DNA of 64,000 nucleotides from DASQPR01 sp963724705 (GTDB lineage Bacteria > Actinomycetota > Actinomycetes > Mycobacteriales > Micromonosporaceae): contig CAVRVS010000001.1 of the NCBI GenBank assembly GCA_963724705.1, forward strand, positions 372,001-436,000. The letters are read 5' to 3'. The notes beneath the pieces are model-generated. The model searched no databases, was not told the DNA's origin, and was given only the letters and a program-made list of their open reading frames with translations. Below are positions 17,804 to 26,789 of the stretch, piece after piece. The position numbers were made by a program, and so were the translations under genes. Position 1 is the first letter of the stretch. Every line of letters begins with the position of its first letter.

Positions 17804-19210
17804 TCAGCCGGCCGGGTCCAACGCACGCACGGCTGCCGCGAACGCGTCGCCACGCGCGTTGAAGCTCACGTACATGTCCTTGCTGGCCGCCGCGGGGGCG
17901 AGCAGCACGGTGTCGCCCGGCCGGGCGAGGCCGGCCGCGGCCACGACCACCTCGCCCATCGCCCTATCATCCGTGGTTGGCACGTCGACGACGGGGACAT
18001 CCGGCGCGTGTCGCGCAAGTGCCGCGATCACCTCGGCCCGATCGACGCCGAGCACAACGGCGCCCCGGAGCCGGTCGGCGACCGATGCGACGAGGTCGTC
18101 GACGTCGACGCCCTTGAGCTGGCCGCCGGCGATCCACACGATCGACGGGTACGCGGCCAGCGATGCGGTCGCCGCATGCGGATTCGTTGCCTTGCTGTCG
18201 TCGACGTACGTGACGCCGGCGATCGTTGCCACAGTCGCGTTGCGGTGCGGCTCGGGCTGATATCCGGCCAGCCCGGCCCGTACGGCGTCCGGACCGACGC
18301 CGTACGCGCGGGCCATAGCGGCGGCGGCGAGCGCGTTGCTCACGTTGTGCACACCTGGCGGCCGGATCGCGCTCGCCTCGATCAACGGCACCGAGACATC
18401 GGCGTCATCCCGGCCCGACCAGTCGACGCGATCGACCAGCATGCCGTCGATGACGCCGAGTTGACCTGGCTTCGGTGCGCCGACCGTGAAGCCGACCGCG
18501 CGGCCGGTGACCTTCGCGAGTCCGGTTGCGACGATCGGATCGTCCAGGTTGCCGATCGCGATGCCGCCCGCCGTCGGGGTCGCCGACCGCCAGATCTCGA
18601 ACTTCGCGGCAACGTACGCCTCGAACGTGCGGTGCCATTCGAGGTGATCGTCGGCGGCGTTGAGAAACGCGCCGACCTCCGGCGCAAGCGTCGACGACCA
18701 GTGCAATTGGAAGCTCGACAGTTCCACCGCGAGCACGTCGAACCCGTGGTCGCCCCCGGTGATCGCCGCGGAGGTCACGAGCGGTTCACCGATGTTGCCG
18801 AGCGCGGCGGTCCGCGTGCCGGCCGCACGCAGGATCGCCGCGAGCATGGTGACCGTGGTCGACTTGCCATTGGTTCCGGTCACCGCAAGCCAGGGCGGCG
18901 CGCCCGCGGCGCGCCGGCGCCAGGCCAGCTCCGGCTCGCTGTAGACATCGATCCCGGCCGCGACCGCGGCCGCCGCCAGAGCATCATGCGGCGGCACGCC
19001 GGGCGACACGATCAGATCGTCGACCTCGTCCAACAACTCTCTCGGTGGCGGATCGGCCAGGACGACCGTCGCGCCGGCCGCTGACATCCGGTCAAGCGCG
19101 TCACTCGGCCGGCGGTCGGTGATCGTCACATCGTCGCCGTCACGCAGCAGCGCCTCGGCGCTGGCGATGGCGGCCATCCCCGCTCCGACGATGAGATGCG
19201 ATCGCGCCAT
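17804..19210 (-). CDS. murD: UDP-N-acetylmuramoylalanine-D-glutamate ligase MurD
   Basis: MurD adds D-glutamate to UDP-MurNAc-L-alanine. The P-loop GTNGKST lies at residues 112-118. Further conserved parts are ELSSFQLHW, the metal-site segment NAADDHLEWH, and DDSKATNPHAA in the C-terminal domain. I chose the ATG at 19210, which overlaps the mraY stop as TGATG. The frame continues far upstream, but that part is antisense-like and lies within mraY. 468 residues is normal. Confidence 0.96.
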   Translation of the reverse strand: MARSHLIVGAGMAAIASAEALLRDGDDVTITDRRPSDALDRMSAAGATVVLADPPPRELLDEVDDLIVSPGVPPHDALAAAAVAAGIDVYSEPELAWRRRAAGAPPWLAVTGTNGKSTTVTMLAAILRAAGTRTAALGNIGEPLVTSAAITGGDHGFDVLAVELSSFQLHWSSTLAPEVGAFLNAADDHLEWHRTFEAYVAAKFEIWRSATPTAGGIAIGNLDDPIVATGLAKVTGRAVGFTVGAPKPGQLGVIDGMLVDRVDWSGRDDADVSVPLIEASAIRPPGVHNVSNALAAAAMARAYGVGPDAVRAGLAGYQPEPHRNATVATIAGVTYVDDSKATNPHAATASLAAYPSIVWIAGGQLKGVDVDDLVASVADRLRGAVVLGVDRAEVIAALARHAPDVPVVDVPTTDDRAMGEVVVAAAGLARPGDTVLLAPAAASKDMYVSFNARGDAFAAAVRALDPAG

Positions 19211-20322
19211 CAGCCCAGTGCCCGGAGGAAGTCGCCGTAGAACAGGCCGAGCGCGACGGCGACACCGATCCCGGCGATGATCCAGAAACGGATCACGATG
19301 TTCACTTCGCTCCAGCCAGCGAGTTCGAAGTGATGGTGCAGTGGGGACATCCGGAAGACGCGGCGGCCCGTGGTCTTGAACGAGATCACCTGGATGATCA
19401 CCGACATGGTGTCGATGACGAACAACAGGCCCATGATCGGCAGCAGCAGCTCGGTCCGCGTCGAGACGGCCAGCGCCGCGATCAGCCCGCCGATCGCCAT
19501 CGAGCCGGTGTCGCCCATGAACACGCGGGCCGGCGACGCGTTCCACCAGAGGAAGCCGAGCAGCGCGCCGGCGGCCGCGCCGGCGATCAGCGCAAGCTCC
19601 AGCGGATCCCGTACGGAGTAGCAGTAATTCGCCGTGAAGCTCGGCGCGGTCGGGTCTCCGCACCAGTGGCGGAACTGCCAGAACCCGATGATCATGTAGC
19701 CGGCGAAGACCATCGTGGCGGCGCCGGTCGCCAGACCGTCGAGGCCGTCGGTGATGTTCACGCCGTTCGTCGTGGCCATCACGATCGCGATGGTCACGAT
19801 GACCGCGCCGATCTTGCCGATGTCGAGCCAGGACACGTCGCGGACGAACGAGATGAACGTACTGGCCACGGTCTGTCCGTTGGCCGGGAAGTAGAGCGCG
19901 ATCGTGCCGAACACGCCACCGACGATGAGTTGCAGGAACAGTTTCCAGCGACCACTCACGCCGAGGCTGTTGCGTTTGCGGACCTTGAGGAAGTCGTCGG
20001 CGAAGCCGATCGCGCCGCAGCACACGAACAGTCCGAGGAGGACGAGCCCGGTGATCGTGGGGCCGGACGGCACGATGTAGTTCTTCGACAACGTTTTGAG
20101 CATCAGGTGGCCGGCGATGTAGGCGACGAGGGTGCCGGCGATGAAGACCAGACCGCCCATGGTCGGCGTGCCGCGCTTGGTGGTGTGGCCGGCCGGGTTG
20201 ATGTCGCGGATCGGTTGCCCAGCCTTGAGCCGGATCAACGCCTTGATGGCGAGCGGCGTGAGCAGCAGCGAAAAGACGAACGCGACGCAGACGGCGACGA
20301 TGACCGAGCCGACCGCGGTCAT
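19210..20322 (-). CDS. mraY: Phospho-MurNAc-pentapeptide transferase MraY
   Basis: MraY moves phospho-MurNAc-pentapeptide from UDP to undecaprenyl phosphate, forming lipid I. The conserved aspartates Asp109/Asp110 (GFADDFLK), the NITDGLDGLA motif and the histidine cluster SPLHHHFE are all present. About ten membrane segments are spread over 370 residues. The ATG at 20322 overlaps the murF stop (ATGA), which decides the start against an open extension to 20568. Confidence 0.97.
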   Translation of the reverse strand: MTAVGSVIVAVCVAFVFSLLLTPLAIKALIRLKAGQPIRDINPAGHTTKRGTPTMGGLVFIAGTLVAYIAGHLMLKTLSKNYIVPSGPTITGLVLLGLFVCCGAIGFADDFLKVRKRNSLGVSGRWKLFLQLIVGGVFGTIALYFPANGQTVASTFISFVRDVSWLDIGKIGAVIVTIAIVMATTNGVNITDGLDGLATGAATMVFAGYMIIGFWQFRHWCGDPTAPSFTANYCYSVRDPLELALIAGAAAGALLGFLWWNASPARVFMGDTGSMAIGGLIAALAVSTRTELLLPIMGLLFVIDTMSVIIQVISFKTTGRRVFRMSPLHHHFELAGWSEVNIVIRFWIIAGIGVAVALGLFYGDFLRALG

Positions 20323-21800
20323 GCGCGACCGTCCGAAACCACGCCGTCGGGGCCCGCGCTTCCACCCGTCGAGGTCACGGGCGGGGACGGTGCGCCGACC
20401 GTAGGTCCAGGCGCTTCGACCAGATCCAGCTCCCGCAACGCGTCGACCACCGCCCACGTGCGGTAGCGCGACGCCTTGACGAGTACGACATCGCCGGCCC
20501 GCAACTGATCTCGGAGTGCCTCGATGGCCGCGTCCTGGTCGGCGACCATCATCGCGGTGCCGGCCCAACCGGACACCGCGGCCGCGCCGTCACGGATCGG
20601 TCGCGCGGCGTCGCCGACGACGATCAGGCGGTCGACGTCAACCTTCGCAGCTAGTTCGCCCACCTCGCGATGTCCGGCCGCCTCGTAGTCGCCCAACTCG
20701 GCCATGTAGCCGAGCACCGCGATGCGGCGCCGGCCCTGGCCGAGATCGGCGAGGGCATGGAGCGCGGCCGCCATCGACGCCGGGTTCGCGTTGTACGAGT
20801 CGTCGATGACCGTGATCCCGTCGGACCGCTCGAACACGTCCATGCGTCGCTTCGACACCAGCCGCAGCTCGGCCAGCCCGGTCGCCACCTCGTCGAACGG
20901 GACACCGGCGGCGAGCGCGACGGCCGCGGCAGTGAGCGTGTTGCCGACCTGATGCCGCCCCGGCACGGCCAGCTCGACGTGGGCGGAGCCGGCCGGGGTC
21001 ACCAGCGTGTACGCCATCCGCCCGTCCGCGTCCACGCTGACATCCTCGGCTCGTACGGTGGCGTCCGGCGCCTCGCCGACGTAGACCACCGTCGCCGCCG
21101 TACGGCTGGCCATCGCCCGTACCCGCGGATCGTCCGCATTGAGCACGGCCACCCCGTCGGTCGGCAGCGACTCGACCAGCTCACCCTTCGCCTCGGCGAT
21201 GGCCTCGACGGAGCCGAACTCGCCGATGTGCGACGTGCCGACGTTGAGCACCGCGCCGATCCGCGGCGGCGCGACCTGGCAGAGATAGCGCACGTGGCCG
21301 CCGCCGCGCGCGCCGAGCTCGAGAACCAGAAAGCGGGTCGCCTCGGTCGCCTGCAAAACCGTGTACGGGTGGCCGAGCTCGTTGTTGAACGAACCGGCCG
21401 GGGCCACCGTCGCACCGACGCGCGATACGAGTTGCGCGATGAAGTCCTTGGTCGTCGTCTTCCCACTCGACCCGGTCAGGCCGATCACCGTGGTCGCCGG
21501 CAGGCGGTCAACGACGTAGCGCGCAAGCAGCGCCATCGCGGTCCGCGGGTCGTCGACGACAATGCTGGGCACGCCGTCGACCGCACGCTGACCGAGCATC
21601 GCCACCGCACCGGCGGCCATCGCGGCGGCGGCGAAGTCGTGTCCGTCGACCTTCTCGCCGTCGAACGCCACGAACAGCCCGCCGGGCGAGACCTTGCGCG
21701 AGTCGAATTCGACGGTGCCGGTGACCCGGACCTGGGGATCAGATGCGATCAGGACGCCGCCGACCGCCGCGGAGATCTCCGCGAGCGACAACGCGATCAT
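20319..21800 (-). CDS. murF: UDP-MurNAc-tripeptide-D-Ala-D-Ala ligase MurF
   Basis: MurF adds the D-Ala-D-Ala dipeptide and completes the cytoplasmic precursor. The ATP loop GSSGKTTT is at residues 110-117. NVGTSHIGEF and the C-terminal DDSYNANPASM motif identify the family. The last 35 residues are a Pro/Gly/Ser-rich tail. Both ends overlap neighbours by four bases (ATGA with murE upstream and mraY downstream). Confidence 0.96.
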   Translation of the reverse strand: MIALSLAEISAAVGGVLIASDPQVRVTGTVEFDSRKVSPGGLFVAFDGEKVDGHDFAAAAMAAGAVAMLGQRAVDGVPSIVVDDPRTAMALLARYVVDRLPATTVIGLTGSSGKTTTKDFIAQLVSRVGATVAPAGSFNNELGHPYTVLQATEATRFLVLELGARGGGHVRYLCQVAPPRIGAVLNVGTSHIGEFGSVEAIAEAKGELVESLPTDGVAVLNADDPRVRAMASRTAATVVYVGEAPDATVRAEDVSVDADGRMAYTLVTPAGSAHVELAVPGRHQVGNTLTAAAVALAAGVPFDEVATGLAELRLVSKRRMDVFERSDGITVIDDSYNANPASMAAALHALADLGQGRRRIAVLGYMAELGDYEAAGHREVGELAAKVDVDRLIVVGDAARPIRDGAAAVSGWAGTAMMVADQDAAIEALRDQLRAGDVVLVKASRYRTWAVVDALRELDLVEAPGPTVGAPSPPVTSTGGSAGPDGVVSDGRA

Positions 21801-23473
21801 GCCGCCCCACCCGCCGGTACGGAAGCCGACGAGTCGCCACCGTGACCTCCGCCGTCCGAGCGTTGCGCCGCGCCTTCCGCGGCGCCATCAGCCGCGGGGC
21901 CACCGACCCGATCGCCGAAGCGCGCCGTGAGCGCGGCGGCGAGCTCGACCCGATCGTCGAAGGGGTGGAGCTGGCCATTGATCTCCTGGCCGCGTTCGTG
22001 ACCCTTGCCGAGCAGCGCGATCACGTCGCCCGGCTCGGCACGCCGGACCGCCTCGTCGATCGCCGCTCGGCGACCGGCCACCTCGATGATCTCGATGTCC
22101 ACCTCGGCCGCGCTCGCGCCGCGCAGGATCTCCGCGCGTACAACGGCCGGATCCTCGGTGCGCGGATTGTCGTCGGTGACGATGAGCAGGTCACAGCCCC
22201 GCGCCGCGGCCGCGCCCATGATCGGTCGCTTGCCCCGATCCCGGTCGCCACCGGCGCCGATCAGGCAGATCGTGCGACCACCACCGCCGCGGAGCGACGT
22301 TGACGAGGATGAGCCCTGTTCACGCAGCGCATCGAGGGCAGCGATGATCGCGTCGGGCTTGTGGGCGTAGTCGACGACCCCGATGACCGGACCCGGCGCG
22401 GCCACGCGGTCCAGTCGACCGGGCACGCCAGCGCAGGCGGCAACGCCATCTGCCGCGACGGTCACGTCCACACCGACGGCGGCCAGGCTCGCAATGGCGA
22501 GCAGAGCGTTGGCGACGTTGTGGCGGCCGGGCAGCCGTACGCCGGCGGATACGGCGACGCCGTCCGGGCCGTACGCGGTGAACCGCTGCGCGAACCCGTC
22601 CCGCCGCATGTCCGCGGCCCGCCAGGTCGCCGCCGTGCTGCCGTCGGCCGAATACGTCACGGTCGCCGGCTTGTACAGCGGCTTCAGCGCGGGGTCGTCG
22701 GCGTTGAGGATCTCGATGTCGCACCGGCCGTCGAACAACTTCGCCTTGGCCGCGAAATAGTCGTCCGCGTCGCGATGGAAGTCGAGATGGTCCGAGCCGA
22801 AATTCGTGTAGCCGCCCACCGCGAAGCGGGTGCCACCGACGCGGTCCAGGGCGAGTGCGTGGCTCGACACCTCCATCACCATGGCGGTCACGCCGCGCTC
22901 GACCGCCGCCGCGAACAGGCCGTGCAGGTCGCTCGCCTCCGGCGTCGTACGCACGCTGTCGACCACGAGATCACCGAGCCGGGTCTCCACGGTGCCGATC
23001 AGGCCGGTGACGTGCCCGGCGGCACGCAGGCCGGATTCAATCAGGTACGCCGTCGAAGTCTTGCCGGCCGTACCGGTGATGCCGATCAGGGTCAGTCGGG
23101 TGGCTGGCTCGCCGTAGATCGCTGCGGCGGCCGGACCGAGCGCCGCGCGCGCATCCGGCACGACGATCGCCGGCAGTCCCGCCTCGACGGCGGCTGGAGC
23201 GCCGGCGGCGTCGGTGAACACGGCGACCGCGCCGGCCGCTGCGGCCCCCGGCACATACGCCGACCCGTGGGCCTGGGCGCCCGGCAGCGCAGCGAACACG
23301 TCGCCCGGCCGGATCTCGTTGCTCGCGTGAGTGATGCCGGTGACCATGACCGTCGCGGCGGCCGCGCCGCCGGTCGGACGATCAGCATCGACGACCCGCG
23401 CATCACCCAGCCGGGCGGCGATCTCAGCGAGAGATCGAGGAATCGGCGCGCTGGGTCGCGGATAGCCTGGCAC
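21797..23473 (-). CDS. murE: UDP-MurNAc-tripeptide synthetase MurE, meso-DAP type
   Basis: MurE adds the third residue of the stem peptide. The ATP loop is GTAGKTS (residues 134-140), an unusual variant of GTxGKTT. The motif DNPR at residues 435-438 is the known mark of enzymes that add meso-diaminopimelate rather than lysine, so the wall is predicted to be meso-DAP type. VMEVSSHAL, GSDHLDFH, GAGGDRDRGKRP and GKGHE are also present. A Ser/Gly-rich insert lies near residue 388, and the last 35 residues form a Gly/Ala-rich tail. The start is a GTG. Length is 558 residues. Confidence 0.95.
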   Translation of the reverse strand: MPGYPRPSAPIPRSLAEIAARLGDARVVDADRPTGGAAAATVMVTGITHASNEIRPGDVFAALPGAQAHGSAYVPGAAAAGAVAVFTDAAGAPAAVEAGLPAIVVPDARAALGPAAAAIYGEPATRLTLIGITGTAGKTSTAYLIESGLRAAGHVTGLIGTVETRLGDLVVDSVRTTPEASDLHGLFAAAVERGVTAMVMEVSSHALALDRVGGTRFAVGGYTNFGSDHLDFHRDADDYFAAKAKLFDGRCDIEILNADDPALKPLYKPATVTYSADGSTAATWRAADMRRDGFAQRFTAYGPDGVAVSAGVRLPGRHNVANALLAIASLAAVGVDVTVAADGVAACAGVPGRLDRVAAPGPVIGVVDYAHKPDAIIAALDALREQGSSSSTSLRGGGGRTICLIGAGGDRDRGKRPIMGAAAARGCDLLIVTDDNPRTEDPAVVRAEILRGASAAEVDIEIIEVAGRRAAIDEAVRRAEPGDVIALLGKGHERGQEINGQLHPFDDRVELAAALTARFGDRVGGPAADGAAEGAAQRSDGGGHGGDSSASVPAGGAA

Positions 23474-23592
23474 GGCGTCAGACCCTACCCGTCCGATGCT
23501 TCGGGACGGTACTTGACGCCCGAATCGGGCGCTGTGTCACGTTCGTCTCGCCGAGCCGTATCACGGATGCAGCGTAGAGCCGACCACCCAAC

Positions 23593-25998
23593 TCATTTCC
23601 CGGTGATCTCGAACGTGGGCGCCTTGGCGCCGTCCGGAGGCACGCCGAAATGCTGCAGCGTGAAGGTCATCATGTCGTGGAACGTCGGCGCCGGTACGGT
23701 CGTGCTGGATCCGCTGTGTACATGGGCGAACACACCGATCACATAGCGCGGGTTGTTGGCCGGCGCCATCCCGACGAACGAGACGACGTTGCCCGACTCG
23801 TATTTGCCGTTGGAGACCTGCAGACCCGTACCCGTCTTGCCGGCGACCTGGTATCCGGTCACCGCTGCCGTCGTACCCGTAGCGCCCTTGACCGTGGTAA
23901 CGGCCTGCAGCAACGTTCGCATCGTGGCCGCGGTCTGCGGCGTGACGACCTCGCGCGTTACCGGCGCCGCACTGGGCGTCACTTTGCCGTCCGGAGCGAC
24001 GGTCGCCTTGACCAGGTGTGGTTGCACCCAGGTCCCGTTGTTGGCGATCGCGGCGTAGGCCGCCGTCATCTGCAGCGGCGTGACCGAGATGCCCATGCCG
24101 ATCGGGATGGAGCCCCAGCTCGAGCCGCTCCAATGCGATGGCGGCTGGACGAGGCCGCCGGACTCGGCCGGTAGGCCCTCGCCGGTCGGCTGGCCGAAAC
24201 CGAACTTCTGCTGGTACGAGTAAAGCTTGTTGGCGCCGAGTTCGCCGGCCACCCGGATCGTCCCGATGTTCGACGAGAACGCGAGGATGCCGGGCACGGT
24301 CAGCTTCGTGCCGTTCGGGAACGGGTGCGTGTCGTGATAGGTGGTGTCGCCCCGCGTGATGCCACTTCCGACCGGGACCAGCGTGTTCGGTGTGATCACG
24401 CCCTCGTTGATCGCACCGGCGAACGTGATGAGCTTTGCCACCGAGCCGGGGTCGACGGCGATCTGGGTGGCCGCGTCCAGCCGGTCGGCCGTCGAATAGC
24501 TCTGCCAGGCGGCCGCGTCGTAGGTTGGATAACTCGCCTGGGCCAGCACCTCTCCGGTGTGCGCGTCCATAACGACGGCGGCCGCGAAGTCCGCGTGCGC
24601 CTTCGACATGTGGTCGTAGAGCACTTGCTGGACCTCGTATTGCAGGTCGCGGTCGATGGTGAGTTCGAGACTCGACCCGGACCGGGCCGGGGTCGACTCG
24701 TCGTATCCGCCGGGCAGCTCCGTGGACAGGTTGCCGTCGCCGACCTCGTACGTGTGCGAGCCGTTGACGCCCTGTAGCTGCTTGTTGTAGGCCTCCTCCA
24801 GCCCGGCCAGACCGGCCGAGTCGTTGCCGGTGAAGCCGATCAGGTTTGCCGCGAGGTCGTGCCCCGGTTCGTCGCGGCGCTGGTCGTACGCCGTCCCGAT
24901 GCCCGGCAGATCGAGCGCTTGTACGGACTGCGCGGTCGTCGGGTCGAGCCCGCGCGCAAGGTATTCGAACTCGTCGGGCTTGCCGTCGGCGCGCGTCTTG
25001 GACGACAACTTCGGCAGCAGCTCGGAAACCGGGACGCCGAGGAGATCGCGCAGCTTCGCCGCGGTGCCGGCCGGGTCGACCACACGGGTCGGGTCGGCGA
25101 ACACGTAGCGAGCGTCGAGGCTCTGGGCCAGCACGTTGCCGTTCCGGTCGACGATCGATCCGCGCCGCGCTTCGAGCACAGTCGTGGTCAACCGGTCTTT
25201 GAGTCCCGCCGCGGCGTACGCCCGGCCGTCGGTGAGTTGCAGCAACACCAACCGGCCACCGAGCACCGTGAAGACGAGCAGCGCGATCACGGTCCCGATG
25301 CGTAGGCGCTTGGTCGGCCGGAACGTACGCAACGGTGGCCGTATACGCCGGGGCCGGCCGTCCCGGGACCCGCGCGCCGGTCCGCCGTCGAGGCCGGACT
25401 CCCGGCTCGGCTGCCGTCGCGGTGTCGGCCCTGCCTTGCCGGCGGCGCTGCGCGACTGCGACACATCGGCGCGCTTCGTGCCGCGCGGCGCGCCGCGGGA
25501 TACGTCGCGCGTCCGGATCGCCGTCGACGCGTTCGCTCGGCGCCGAGCGGCCGCGACGAAGTCCGGCCCGGCATCAAGATCATCGTCCCGATCGTCGAAG
25601 TCACCCCGGTCTTGGAGATCAGCACGGTCGTCGTCGAAGTCCGCGTCGCGGTCGTAGCGGTTGCCGCCGCTGTTACCTGGCCCGCCGTCGAACCGGGCCG
25701 CCCGCCGGGGCTCGGCGACACTCGACCCACGTCGCCCGCGTGCAGCCGACGGATCCGCCGGCCCGCCATCGACAAGTCGAAGAGCGGGCCGGTCCGGATC
25801 CGTCGGGCGGTCGAGACCGGTCTCCCGTACGGTCCGACCACGTGGGGTGTAAGCGCGCGCCTCGGAGATGCCGCCCCGGCCGGTGCCGGCCGCGCCCGGG
25901 CGTCGTGCCGACAGCGGCCCGATCTCGAGGACGCCCGGGGTACGGCGACCGGCGCGCCGGGCACCGCCGACCGGTTCGTCGTCGCGCCGCTCGGCCAT
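23593..25998 (-). CDS. ftsI: Septal transpeptidase FtsI (class B PBP3)
   Basis: FtsI cross-links septal peptidoglycan and works with FtsW. The three penicillin-binding motifs are in order: Ser519-Val-Ala-Lys522, Ser575-Ser-Asn577 and Lys721-Thr-Gly. One membrane segment (about residues 234-254) follows an exceptionally long, Arg/Asp-rich cytoplasmic region of about 230 residues; most FtsI proteins have 20-60 there. The dimerisation domain starts with EARRGSIVDRNGNVLA. 801 residues in all. There is a 2-base gap from the ftsL-like gene and about 120 bases to murE. Confidence 0.96.
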   Translation of the reverse strand: MAERRDDEPVGGARRAGRRTPGVLEIGPLSARRPGAAGTGRGGISEARAYTPRGRTVRETGLDRPTDPDRPALRLVDGGPADPSAARGRRGSSVAEPRRAARFDGGPGNSGGNRYDRDADFDDDRADLQDRGDFDDRDDDLDAGPDFVAAARRRANASTAIRTRDVSRGAPRGTKRADVSQSRSAAGKAGPTPRRQPSRESGLDGGPARGSRDGRPRRIRPPLRTFRPTKRLRIGTVIALLVFTVLGGRLVLLQLTDGRAYAAAGLKDRLTTTVLEARRGSIVDRNGNVLAQSLDARYVFADPTRVVDPAGTAAKLRDLLGVPVSELLPKLSSKTRADGKPDEFEYLARGLDPTTAQSVQALDLPGIGTAYDQRRDEPGHDLAANLIGFTGNDSAGLAGLEEAYNKQLQGVNGSHTYEVGDGNLSTELPGGYDESTPARSGSSLELTIDRDLQYEVQQVLYDHMSKAHADFAAAVVMDAHTGEVLAQASYPTYDAAAWQSYSTADRLDAATQIAVDPGSVAKLITFAGAINEGVITPNTLVPVGSGITRGDTTYHDTHPFPNGTKLTVPGILAFSSNIGTIRVAGELGANKLYSYQQKFGFGQPTGEGLPAESGGLVQPPSHWSGSSWGSIPIGMGISVTPLQMTAAYAAIANNGTWVQPHLVKATVAPDGKVTPSAAPVTREVVTPQTAATMRTLLQAVTTVKGATGTTAAVTGYQVAGKTGTGLQVSNGKYESGNVVSFVGMAPANNPRYVIGVFAHVHSGSSTTVPAPTFHDMMTFTLQHFGVPPDGAKAPTFEITGK

Positions 25999-26000
25999 CG

Positions 26001-26789
26001 CTAGTGGCCCGCCGCCGTTGTCGAGCCGGTGCCGCCGGACTTTCCGGTTGCCGTACCCGTGCTCGCCTTGGCGCCGTTGCCCGACGGCGTCGACGTTTGT
26101 GCCGTGACGCTCGGCGTCTTCGCGGCCGGCTGCGGCACGCCGACGAGCGAACCGTCCGGCATCTGGATGTAGGCGAGCGTGCCGGCCGGCACGAGCCCGA
26201 GCTTGTGCGCGGCCGCGACCAGGCTGCCGGGTGACTCCTGCTGCGCCAGATTCTGCTGAAGCTGTTGCTCCTGCTGGTTGAGGCCGGCTTGCTTGCTCTG
26301 CAGGTCGTTCAGGCGGAACTGGTTCGCGTTGATCATTGTCGTCAACACGAGGATGCCGACGACGCCGAGCACCACGATGCCGATGAGCGTGGCGACGAAC
26401 GGGGCCCGGGCCACGTTGACCGGCAGCGGCGGTGCGACCAGCAGCCGGCGGCGAGAGTCCGTGGCACTTCGACCCGTGGCCCGCTCCGCGGCGCGTCGCG
26501 CGGCGCGGGCGTCCGCCGCCTCGCGCTCCTCGACGGTCCGCGAGCGCATCGGGCCGAGGTCGTCAAAATCAACATCCGCGGGTACGGCGAGTGCCGCGCT
26601 CCCATCGACCGGGAAGTCGCGTGCGGCCGTGGCTGCTCGCCGGCGCACGGTGTCGGGCGCCGGTGTCTCGCTGCTGCGGCGAGCGGCGGGCACAGTCGCG
26701 CGGCCGGCGGTCGCGGTGGCCCGCGCTCGCGTCGGCGGCGTTGCCTGAGTCATGCCGGGCCGGGTGGGACGGCCGCGCTGAGCAGTCAT
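26001..26789 (-). CDS. ftsL: FtsL/DivIC-like divisome protein
   Basis: This 262-residue bitopic protein sits in the standard ftsL position between rsmH and ftsI. Residues 1-125 are disordered and rich in Ala, Arg and Thr. One membrane segment follows (about 130-155, FVATLIGIVVLGVVGILVLTT). Next is a Gln-rich coiled coil (LNDLQSKQAGLNQQEQQLQQ) and then the AAHKLGLVPAGTLAYIQMPDG segment typical of actinobacterial FtsL. The rest is a Ser/Thr/Gly tail. Position and topology rather than strict sequence identity support the call. Its start overlaps the rsmH stop (ATGA). Confidence 0.85.
   Translation of the reverse strand: MTAQRGRPTRPGMTQATPPTRARATATAGRATVPAARRSSETPAPDTVRRRAATAARDFPVDGSAALAVPADVDFDDLGPMRSRTVEEREAADARAARRAAERATGRSATDSRRRLLVAPPLPVNVARAPFVATLIGIVVLGVVGILVLTTMINANQFRLNDLQSKQAGLNQQEQQLQQNLAQQESPGSLVAAAHKLGLVPAGTLAYIQMPDGSLVGVPQPAAKTPSVTAQTSTPSGNGAKASTGTATGKSGGTGSTTAAGH

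Noticed and set aside
19211..20365. Upstream extension of the murD frame to 853 residues
   Set aside because: It overlaps mraY completely; the TGATG junction and MurD homologues set the start at 19210.
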